Below the pieces are notes generated by a model that saw nothing but the letters and a program-made list of their open reading frames with translations, had not been told where the DNA came from and did not search any database. This document shows positions 15,133 through 20,937 of a DNA stretch of 20,937 nucleotides, piece by piece. Source of the DNA: RGIG1934 sp045122895 (GTDB lineage Bacteria; Bacillota; Clostridia; Lachnospirales; Lachnospiraceae); NCBI GenBank assembly GCA_045122895.1, contig JBGVIE010000009.1, forward strand, positions 1-20,937, in the 5' to 3' direction. Position 1 is the stretch's first letter, and each line of letters begins with the position of its first letter. The position numbers and the translations under genes were made by a program.

Positions 15133-16833
15133 TCAGCTTTCTCTAAGAATAATAAGTGAATTAAATCCATTTAATAAACCGTATCCGAGTGTTTCACTCG
15201 GATACTTTTCGTTTGCAAAGCGAATTGCACCGCGTATGAGATAGTTCTTTAGAGAAATTCCTGTAAGTACAGGAATTTGTCTGTTTACGACTGACCATTC
15301 GAGTAATTGAGCACAAACCCCTCCGGCTACACTCGAGGCAATGCTGGTTCCGGTGTAGCTCTTATATCCGCCATTTCTGCTTGGACCAAATACGTCTACA
15401 CCGGGAGATAAAAGCTCAGGTTTGACATAACCTGATGTGGTGTAGCCTCTTCCTGATGGAGGATAAATAGAATTAGTGTAGTGATTATACGCGCCCAGGG
15501 TAAGTGGATACAGTGCATTGCCGGGGGATGTAATAGTAATAAAAGGATCCGGAGACAAAAAATAAGCGGAGCTTTTGCTTGAACTTGAAATCCATATGTT
15601 GAAATTTCCGGATAATACATTTGTGCCGTACACTCTGATTTTCCAAATTCCTAAAGATGCGTTGTTAAGTTTTATGAGAATAAGTTCATCTCCTGACTGA
15701 GTCTCAATAACTGAATATTCTACTGTGACAGTTGTTCTGTCAAACAGAAAAGAGTAGGTTTCCGATTGACCTATTCTAGCAGGAATTCTTGGTATAGTTT
15801 CTCCTGATGGAGATATTATTGCAACTGAAAAAATCTCGGGAGTTTTTCCCCACAATTCCACAAAAATGTTCTGACCTTCGTCAGGGTTTGATATTTCAGC
15901 ATCCACGTAACTGTTATCGCTGGTGATTGTCTGGCTGAAATGAGTATTTTTATCTCCCTCATTTCCGGCAGGGATGCACACCATATGATAAAGATTGGTG
16001 CTAAACTGATTTAGTGTTCTCTCAAGAGGAGAATTACCACTATGTGAAGAATTAGTTGTTCCAAGGGAAAATACAAGAACGATTGGAAGCTTTACATAAG
16101 CGGCAAATCTGTCTATAAAGCTTATTGCATTCAGTATATCTGTTTCCTGATAATAATTATAATTATTGTCGGTCATATAGAAATCAAGAAGATATTGCTT
16201 GGCAGTTTTTAGTTTGACGAATAGAATTTTTGAATTTGTTGCAATACCTGTAAAATTGTCAGAAGGAACAGAACTGCCGCTGCATATCCCGCAAACAGCT
16301 GTTCCATGTCCGGTTTCGTCAGTTGTCGGGACAATCTGTTTTGGATTATCCGATGAGAGAGCGTTGTTGATATCCTCCGATGAAAAAAATGAGCCATATG
16401 AAATATCAATTGGAGAATTATTCTTATTTGAAGAAGAAATTGTCTGATCCCAGATTCCGATTATTCTTGTTTTTCCTATTTCGTCCCTAAACGCAGGATG
16501 GGTATAGTCGATACCTGTATCTATAAAGGCTGTTATAACGTTGTCTCCTGTTAAGTTAAGGGAAGAAAAATTAGTCAGGGAATCTGAGCCGACGGCACTT
16601 GTCGCCGTTGTATCCATAGTGCGATAGAGTTTGGGAATAGTAGAATATGGTATATCAGATATTTTTAGAGGATTTGCATATATTAGTGGTGTGTAAAGCG
16701 AAGCAAAGAGTTCACCACGTTCAATACAGTATGGTTCAGCAATGTTTAGAGAAAATTGATTAATAAATTTATCTTCTATAACAAAATCTGCATAATCTTC
16801 AGACATAATAATATTGTCACATAAATAATTCAT
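15133..16833 (-). CDS. S8 subtilisin-family protease, Csp-like
   Basis: A 566-residue subtilase. The triad is Asp105 (FIDTGIDYTHP), His176 (ETGHGTAV) and Ser497 (GTSIASS), with the oxyanion residue Asn291 in PAGNEGD. A long beta-rich insert of roughly 150-190 residues lies between Asn291 and Ser497, like the jelly-roll insert of clostridial CspB. The first 90 residues may be a prodomain. No signal peptide is present. Length and layout match CspB-type proteases, which activate the cortex hydrolase SleC during spore germination, although cytosolic or surface relatives of other function exist in Lachnospiraceae. All catalytic residues are intact. No Shine-Dalgarno sequence is seen before the ATG at 16833 or before Met10, which is unusual here. 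Confidence 0.85.
   Translation of the reverse strand: MNYLCDNIIMSEDYADFVIEDKFINQFSLNIAEPYCIERGELFASLYTPLIYANPLKISDIPYSTIPKLYRTMDTTATSAVGSDSLTNFSSLNLTGDNVITAFIDTGIDYTHPAFRDEIGKTRIIGIWDQTISSSNKNNSPIDISYGSFFSSEDINNALSSDNPKQIVPTTDETGHGTAVCGICSGSSVPSDNFTGIATNSKILFVKLKTAKQYLLDFYMTDNNYNYYQETDILNAISFIDRFAAYVKLPIVLVFSLGTTNSSHSGNSPLERTLNQFSTNLYHMVCIPAGNEGDKNTHFSQTITSDNSYVDAEISNPDEGQNIFVELWGKTPEIFSVAIISPSGETIPRIPARIGQSETYSFLFDRTTVTVEYSVIETQSGDELILIKLNNASLGIWKIRVYGTNVLSGNFNIWISSSSKSSAYFLSPDPFITITSPGNALYPLTLGAYNHYTNSIYPPSGRGYTTSGYVKPELLSPGVDVFGPSRNGGYKSYTGTSIASSVAGGVCAQLLEWSVVNRQIPVLTGISLKNYLIRGAIRFANEKYPSETLGYGLLNGFNSLIILRES
15181..15209 (+). terminator. Terminator of the pfp-clpX transcript inside the convergent protease gene
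   Basis: GTATCCGAGTG (15181-15191) and CACTCGGATAC (15195-15205) form a perfect 11-bp stem with a TTT loop, followed by TTTTCGTTT. It lies 51 bases past the clpX stop, in the antisense orientation of the S8 protease gene, where the same bases encode KYPSETLGYG. The clpX and protease stop codons are only two bases apart, so a non-coding terminator had no room. Confidence 0.7.
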
Positions 16834-16853
16834 AAAATATTTACAATTTACTG

Positions 16854-16883
16854 TTGAATTTATTAGTATTTTATGCTTATAAT
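16854..16883 (+). promoter_or_regulatory. Promoter of the starch-binding-like surface protein
   Basis: TTGAAT (16854-16859), an 18-bp spacer and a perfect TATAAT (16878-16883) precede the gene by a leader of about 40 bases. It lies in the 93-bp divergent gap shared with the S8 protease. No convincing promoter was seen for the minus strand. Confidence 0.6.
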
Positions 16884-16926
16884 GTGGTTGGTATACATAT
16901 AAAGTAAAGAAAGGATGAATGTAATT

Positions 16927-17919
16927 ATGAAAAGAATTACAAAGTTATTAGTATTGGCATTAATGATGGTGGCTATGTTAACTGTAACTACCACTAAGGT
17001 TAAGGCTGATGGTGAGGGGACTACTGTATATTTCTACAATTCACTAAACTGGGACAAGGTTTGTGTGTACTCATGGAGTGAGAATTCAAATGCTCCTGAG
17101 AAGACTGAGATGGAACAGACAGACAAGAAGGGTTGGTATAAATTTACATTTGATTCATCAATGGGAGAGATAAAGTGCTTATTCTACAATGGTGAATGGG
17201 GCGAAATGAACCAGACAGAAGATATAACAATAGAGAGTGGTACAGAAGAGATGTACTTCTACGCAAAGGAAGAAAAGGGGTCAGATCCTGATTCGACAGG
17301 TTCTAAAGCAGAAGGTTTCAAGAACAGAGAAGATTGTGTAGCTTCTTATAAGGCATATAAGAAAGAGGCTGAGTCACTTGAGGCTGAGAAGAAGGATATC
17401 AAGATTTACTTTAGAAATGATAAAGAGTGGAAAGAAGTATACTTATGGGCATGGACAGAAGCAGGTAGGAATGTTTTCTCAGGACAGTTTCCTGGTGAGA
17501 AGATGAAGAAGTTTGATGACAATTGGTATGAATATGATGTTAAGACAGACGAAGCCATCAAGTTTATCTTCAGCGATGGAAACGCAGACCAGACAGGTGA
17601 TTCAGAAGTAATTCAGCCGGGAGGTACATATTGGATTACTATTGCTACAAAGTCAGAAGTAGAATCAAATGCTGATGGTCTTGGTGCAGGATACCGTTCA
17701 GCGATTTACAAGGAGCCACAGCCGGGATGGCCGGGCGGAAGAGTACTCACAGAGGAAGAAATTGAATCTTCAAAGGCAGCTTCACAGATTGGTACAAGAA
17801 AACAGACTAAGAAGAACAATAAAGGTGCTGCAGTTATGTGGGTAGTAGGTATTATTGGTATTGCAGTGGTTGGTGTATTAGTAAACAAGAACCACAAGAA
17901 GAATACAAGAATATCATAG
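16927..17919 (+). CDS. Secreted, membrane-anchored protein with two CBM26-like starch-binding modules
   Basis: A 330-residue protein with a signal peptide (basic KRITK, hydrophobic core, cleavage likely after VKA at 25-27). Two related modules follow, about 32-115 and 155-240. Each begins with a TVYFYN or IKIYFRN strand followed by a Trp-containing strand (NWDKVCVYSW; EWKEVYLWAW) and a GWYKF or NWYEY strand. This pattern resembles starch-binding family 26 modules. A charged helix lies between them. A C-terminal membrane segment (about 301-319) and a short basic tail anchor it on the cell surface. No catalytic domain is present, so it probably captures starch or maltooligosaccharides. The start at 16927 is chosen over the ATG at 16915, which abuts the AAAGGA site. 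Confidence 0.75.
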   Translation: MKRITKLLVLALMMVAMLTVTTTKVKADGEGTTVYFYNSLNWDKVCVYSWSENSNAPEKTEMEQTDKKGWYKFTFDSSMGEIKCLFYNGEWGEMNQTEDITIESGTEEMYFYAKEEKGSDPDSTGSKAEGFKNREDCVASYKAYKKEAESLEAEKKDIKIYFRNDKEWKEVYLWAWTEAGRNVFSGQFPGEKMKKFDDNWYEYDVKTDEAIKFIFSDGNADQTGDSEVIQPGGTYWITIATKSEVESNADGLGAGYRSAIYKEPQPGWPGGRVLTEEEIESSKAASQIGTRKQTKKNNKGAAVMWVVGIIGIAVVGVLVNKNHKKNTRIS

Positions 17920-17921
17920 GT

Positions 17922-17951
17922 ACATAATTTTTTACATAACATCATATGCTA
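17922..17951 (+). promoter_or_regulatory. Possible sporulation-type (sigma-E/K) promoter
   Basis: CATATGCTA (17943-17951) fits the CATAnnnTA form of sigma-E/K -10 elements. ACATAAT lies 14 bases upstream (17922-17928) as a possible -35. The following gene belongs to a family that is sigma-E controlled in Bacillus (pdaB). The match is short in AT-rich DNA, so it is only suggestive. Confidence 0.3.
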
Positions 17952-17977
17952 TATAAAAAGATATGGTGGTAATTAAA

Positions 17978-18526
17978 GTGAATATAAGGCGTTTATGCAT
18001 ATGCATAATGGTGCTTAGTATTGCATTAATAGGAGCTATTTTCTATGACAGGAAATCTAGCGTAGCGACAAATGTTGAAAGTTCAAAGAGACAACTTCCA
18101 ATATACTGCGTAGATACAACTGACAAGAAAGTAGCTCTTTCTTTTGATGCTGCATGGGGCAATGAAGATACGAAGGAAATACTTGACATATTAAAAAAAG
18201 AAAATGTGAAGGTTACTTTTTTTATGACAGGAGGATGGGTTGATGCGTATCCTGATGATGTTAAACAGATAGCAGCAGCCGGTCACGACCTCGCAAATCA
18301 CAGTGAGCATCATAAACAGATGTCAAAGCTGTCAAAGAAAGAGTGTATAAAGGAAATAGAGGATGTACATAACAGGGTAAAAGAATTGACTGGGAGAGAG
18401 ATGAATCTGTTCAGACCGCCATATGGTGACTACAACAACAATTTAATAGAAATTGTAAATGAGATGGATTACTATCCGATACAGTGGGATGTGGATATAT
18501 TAGACATAAAGGTAAAGATAATGTAA
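17978..18526 (+). pseudogene. Truncated PdaB-like polysaccharide deacetylase
   Basis: The N-terminal 176 residues of a NodB-family deacetylase with an N-terminal membrane anchor or signal (about 4-23). Motifs present are SFDAAWG (55-61, with the Ala typical of PdaB-like members), the zinc ligands His108 and His112 (NHSEHH), and RPPYGDYN (146-153). The family normally continues from QWDVDSLDW for about 70 more residues, including the LLH motif. Here the match stops after DVDILD at about base 18505 and six unrelated codons lead to a stop. The catalytic core is thus incomplete and the product is probably inactive unless the DNA is rearranged. The start GTG 17978, behind GGTGGT, is preferred to the ATG at 17963, which has no binding site. 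Confidence 0.85.
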
Positions 18527-18654
18527 TATAGATATGATAACTAAAATAATAGCAAAAGGAATTATGAAAGTTATCAATCATTTCAAAGGTATTTCAACAG
18601 AAGATAAGATTATATTATATTATCGCACCAAGAAAACAATAGAGAGGTATCGGA

Positions 18655-20175
18655 ATGAATGCAATCTACGCAAGACAATCGTTAGACAAGAAGGACAGTT
18701 TGTCGATAGAAGGACAAATTGAAGAATGTTTGTCTAAATTAAATGTTAATGAAAAATATGAGGTATATCAGGACAAAGGATATTCTGGGAAAAATACTAA
18801 TCGTCCAGAATTAAAACGACTTATTGATGATATTAAATCTAATAAAGTAAAAAAAGTAGTCGTTTATAAGATAGACCGTATAAGTCGAAACATTAAAGAC
18901 TTTTATGATTTATGGGAAATGATGAAAGATTACAAATGTCAAATAGTAAGTGCGACAGAAGATTTTGACACTACCACCTCTATTGGTGAGGGGATGATGG
19001 GAATACTTGCTGTTTTTGCACAAATGGAACGTGACAATATTCGAAAGCGTGTTAAAGATAATTACTACTATCGCACTGCTACCAAAGGTTCTTGGGCTGG
19101 CGGCCCTGCTCCATTTGGTTTTAAGAATGGACGAAATGATTCAAATACCCCTACCTTGATTGTAGATGAAAAGGAAATGGCAATTGTTAAACTTATTTAT
19201 CGATTGTACTATGAAGAAATCAATATGTCGCTTGGAAAAGTTGCCAAATTCTTATCCGAGAGTGGATATAAAAGCCGACGTAAAAATGGGGCGTGGGACA
19301 GTTCAACGATATCCAAAATCTTACAATCAACAGTATATGTTCAAGCCGATAACAAACTTTACAAGTTTCTAAAACTGAAAGGGATAAAATTCCTAAATGA
19401 AGAAAGCGAATGGACTGGGGCAACGAGTTGCCATATCGTAGGCAAAAGAATAGGGAACGCAAATATTAGGTCATACGCTGACTTGAAAGAACAATCTGTT
19501 TATTTAACAAACTTTAAGCCAGTTATCGAAAGTAGCACTTACATCAATATTATGAACCGACTGGCAACGAATGAACAGATAACAAGTTCTAATAAAATGG
19601 GGGTTCTGCAGGAACTCGGTGGGAAATTAAAATGTTCTTGTGGTTATGCGATTAAGTCTTATAGCAAGTCCACAACTGGCAGACCTTACCTCGATTGTTA
19701 TTCTAATCGAAGTCTGCATATATGCAACCATAAATTCAAGGACTTCAATTTCTATGATATTCAAGAAACGGTGGGCGTTGAAATTCAAAAGCAATTAGAC
19801 GATATCAAGAAAACTCTAGCAAAGAAAAGGTCTATCCGTGCAAAGAAATATAAGGAAATCGAAGATTTAACCGAACGATTAACCGCACTTTTAGAATTAT
19901 CTTCTACTTCCGATTTGCTTGCCAAAGCAACCATCAACGAAATAGAGAAAATTCAAAAACGAATAAATGCTTTAGAATTAGACTTACAAATGAACCACGA
20001 TATTGCAGATGATTTACAGATTGAACATTTTAATGGAGAAAATCATTTGAAGATGAAAGAACTAATCTATGCCGACTTAACAACGGAAGAAAAGAAATAC
20101 ATTGTTAATCAGTTTATAGATAAGATTATTCTTGATGAAGATACAAAAGCAATCAATATTATGTGGAAGATATAA
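18655..20175 (+). CDS. Large serine recombinase (site-specific integrase)
   Basis: Cuts and rejoins attachment sites to integrate or excise an element. The 506-residue protein has the resolvase-type catalytic domain (about 1-145). The nucleophile is Ser9 in YARQS, and the conserved arginine region is DRISRN. A long helix bears FAQMERDNI. The recombinase DNA-binding domain follows (about 165-280). Next is a zinc-ribbon region with cysteines at KCSCG, LDCYS and HICNHK, where the first pair is CxC rather than CxxC. The coiled-coil segment (about 385-445) is the type that controls integration direction. AGAGAGG stands before the ATG. A terminator follows at once. Confidence 0.93.
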   Translation: MNAIYARQSLDKKDSLSIEGQIEECLSKLNVNEKYEVYQDKGYSGKNTNRPELKRLIDDIKSNKVKKVVVYKIDRISRNIKDFYDLWEMMKDYKCQIVSATEDFDTTTSIGEGMMGILAVFAQMERDNIRKRVKDNYYYRTATKGSWAGGPAPFGFKNGRNDSNTPTLIVDEKEMAIVKLIYRLYYEEINMSLGKVAKFLSESGYKSRRKNGAWDSSTISKILQSTVYVQADNKLYKFLKLKGIKFLNEESEWTGATSCHIVGKRIGNANIRSYADLKEQSVYLTNFKPVIESSTYINIMNRLATNEQITSSNKMGVLQELGGKLKCSCGYAIKSYSKSTTGRPYLDCYSNRSLHICNHKFKDFNFYDIQETVGVEIQKQLDDIKKTLAKKRSIRAKKYKEIEDLTERLTALLELSSTSDLLAKATINEIEKIQKRINALELDLQMNHDIADDLQIEHFNGENHLKMKELIYADLTTEEKKYIVNQFIDKIILDEDTKAINIMWKI

Positions 20176-20176
20176 A

Positions 20177-20204
20177 GAAAGCAGGGCGGCTGCCCTGCTT
20201 TTGT
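20177..20204 (+). terminator. Terminator after the recombinase
   Basis: AGCAGGGC (20180-20187) pairs with GCCCTGCT (20192-20199) around a GGCT loop. Flanking A and T bases extend the stem, and TTTTGTTGTTTT follows. It starts just after the stop codon. Confidence 0.85.
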
Positions 20205-20256
20205 TGTTTTACGTTTTTTAGAGAAACAATACAAAGAATACATAAAAACCACTCCC

Positions 20257-20556
20257 ATGACAAAAAAGGAACAAAGAGCTCTGCGTGAATGGGTGAAAGA
20301 TGGAAATAGTGTCTATGAAAATTCAAGTGAAGCATGGAGCGATGGACAAGTACCAGTGGATTTCTTAACAGTCTATCGAGATGAGGAATATATCAGACAA
20401 CATACAAAAGACATGGATCCTGAAGATGCAAGACGATTTGCCCTTGCTTATTATGGATGGGATGACGAGCCTGTAGAATACGATATATCTGGTGCTTCAG
20501 AGGCACCAGATTGGTTGAGGGAAATGGCTATACCAGAAGAATTGCCATTCAACTAA
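20257..20556 (+). CDS. Acidic 99-residue hypothetical protein of mobile-element type
   Basis: An acidic protein starting MTKKEQRALREWV and containing a DPEDARRFALAYYGWDDEP region. It resembles small uncharacterised proteins I associate with Firmicutes mobile elements, but I know no function. There is no Shine-Dalgarno sequence before the ATG. The frame stays open upstream to the recombinase stop codon, with which it is in frame, and the preceding codons read EYIKTTP. It may therefore be the surviving 3' part of a longer gene whose 5' end was lost. Confidence 0.5.
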   Translation: MTKKEQRALREWVKDGNSVYENSSEAWSDGQVPVDFLTVYRDEEYIRQHTKDMDPEDARRFALAYYGWDDEPVEYDISGASEAPDWLREMAIPEELPFN

Positions 20557-20572
20557 AAATAGCAATACAAAA

Positions 20573-20592
20573 CCCGGGGAGAAATCCCCGGG
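20573..20592. terminator. GC-rich hairpin after the 99-codon ORF
   Basis: CCCGGGGA (20573-20580) and TCCCCGGG (20585-20592) form a perfect 8-bp stem with a GAAA loop, 17 bases past the stop codon. It lacks a following T run, so it may be a weak terminator or an RNA 3' stabiliser. Confidence 0.5.
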
Positions 20593-20612
20593 ATATATAA
20601 GCGGTTATGAAA

Positions 20613-20660
20613 GTGCTGGTTTTTGACTGCCGAAAAGTGCTGGAAATTAACTGCCGAAAA
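20613..20660. repeat. Tandem 24-bp repeat, two units
   Basis: Two adjacent 24-bp units (20613-20636 and 20637-20660) match at 20 positions. Each starts GTGCTGG and ends ACTGCCGAAAA, differing only in the AT-rich middle. Multiple short repeats of this sort occur at the ends of IS21-family insertion sequences, so this may be an IS end left behind. It could also be a protein-binding site. The rest of 20557-20787 shows no gene. Confidence 0.6.
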
Positions 20661-20787
20661 ATGTATGTTTTTGTTTGCTTTTTACAGCAGATAGATACAA
20701 CTCTTAGATATGCTATGGTAAATCAAAACAATGTGAAGTTGTCACATAGAAAGTATATATCATAATTATGTTTGTAATGACAATGTA

Positions 20788-20817
20788 TTGACACAAAATA
20801 AGGAAAAGTGCTATGAT
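20788..20817 (+). promoter_or_regulatory. Promoter of the antitoxin gene
   Basis: A perfect TTGACA (20788-20793), an 18-bp spacer and TATGAT (20812-20817) precede the RelB-like start by 27 bases. Antitoxins of this family usually bind and repress their own promoter, but no clear operator palindrome is visible. Confidence 0.7.
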
Positions 20818-20844
20818 ATAGAAAAAGGTGAGGAGGTATGTTTT

Positions 20845-20937
20845 ATGGATACAAATTTGAATGTTGCTATTGCACCAAAGGATTCAACTTTTCAAGTAAG
20901 AATAAATTCAGATATTAAAAAGGCTGTTGAGGATATT
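20845..20937 (+). CDS. RelB/DinJ-family antitoxin, N-terminal part
   Basis: The first 31 codons of a gene that runs off the window. The segment STFQVRINSDIKKAVEDI matches the ribbon-helix-helix opening of RelB/DinJ antitoxins, where the beta strand FQVRI contacts DNA. A GTGAGGAGG site stands just upstream. A RelE/YafQ-type toxin gene would be expected next, outside the window. It probably stabilises the mobile element. Confidence 0.65.
   Translation, partial: MDTNLNVAIAPKDSTFQVRINSDIKKAVEDI

Larger units (their letters stand above)
18506..20937 (+). mobile_element. Integrated mobile element, left part only
   Basis: The left boundary is put near 18506, where homology to the deacetylase ends. 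The element carries a large serine recombinase immediately inside this end, the usual place for such an integrase. Arginine codons change from mostly AGA in the host genes to frequent CGA/CGT/CGC in the recombinase, and the 99-codon ORF also uses CGA. The missing deacetylase 3' end does not appear by 20937, so the right end is outside the window. The exact attachment core cannot be fixed without both junctions. Bases 18527-18654 hold only the recombinase leader. Confidence 0.65.

Noticed and set aside
16199..16447. An 82-codon forward ORF inside the S8 protease region
   Set aside because: It is antisense to a gene with a complete catalytic triad and has no binding site or family match.
18534..18722. 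A 62-codon forward ORF between the deacetylase fragment and the recombinase
   Set aside because: It overlaps the recombinase start by 68 bases in another frame, has no ribosome binding site and shows no recognisable family. It is more likely leader sequence.
1..20937. CRISPR arrays, tRNA or rRNA genes
   Set aside because: No regularly spaced repeats beyond the two-unit repeats described, and no tRNA- or rRNA-like sequence was recognised on reading through.
18506..20937. Right-hand end of the mobile element and the missing deacetylase 3' part within the window
   Set aside because: No sequence coding for the expected remaining motifs was found after 20175, so the element must continue past the window edge.

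Overview
The window looks like a chromosomal segment of a low-GC, Gram-positive anaerobe, most likely a Lachnospiraceae/Clostridia member. This rests on the AT-rich sequence, AGA-dominated arginine codons, strong AGGAGG-type ribosome binding sites, the cdaA-cdaR-glmM block, a pyrophosphate-type phosphofructokinase, and Csp-like and PdaB-like proteins typical of clostridia. I cannot name the species from sequence alone.

Bases 1-367 are intergenic. They hold a terminator for an unseen upstream gene, two copies of a GC-rich palindromic repeat, and a good promoter (161-189). The second repeat copy sits in the 5' leader of the first operon and is bracketed by a perfect 12-bp direct repeat that includes the Shine-Dalgarno sequence.

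Bases 368-10937 are one long co-oriented operon with overlapping or closely packed genes: two unrecognised membrane proteins, cdaA (c-di-AMP synthase), cdaR/ybbR, an HPr-type phosphocarrier, glmM (phosphoglucosamine mutase), a family 2 glycosyltransferase, leuA (2-isopropylmalate synthase), a polyprenyl-phosphate sugar-phosphate transferase and an LCP cell-wall polymer ligase. Apart from leuA, the theme is c-di-AMP signalling, UDP-GlcNAc precursor supply and surface glycopolymer synthesis and attachment. A strong hairpin terminator follows.

Bases 10950-15210 hold htrA (membrane-anchored surface protease), then a PPi-dependent phosphofructokinase gene followed closely by a ClpX-like unfoldase gene. 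The ClpX transcript seems to end at a perfect terminator hairpin inside the 3' coding sequence of the convergent S8 protease gene (15133-16833, minus strand), which resembles clostridial Csp germination proteases. Divergent from the protease is a secreted, membrane-anchored protein with two starch-binding-like modules.

From 17978 a PdaB-like polysaccharide deacetylase gene runs well until about 18505 and then breaks off. Foreign-looking DNA follows: a large serine recombinase with different arginine codon use, a 99-codon ORF without a ribosome binding site, a 24-bp tandem repeat, and the start of a RelB/DinJ-type antitoxin at the window edge. The simplest reading is a mobile element integrated into the deacetylase gene, with its right end outside the window. 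Whether precise excision can restore the gene, as with skin-type elements, is the most interesting open question here.
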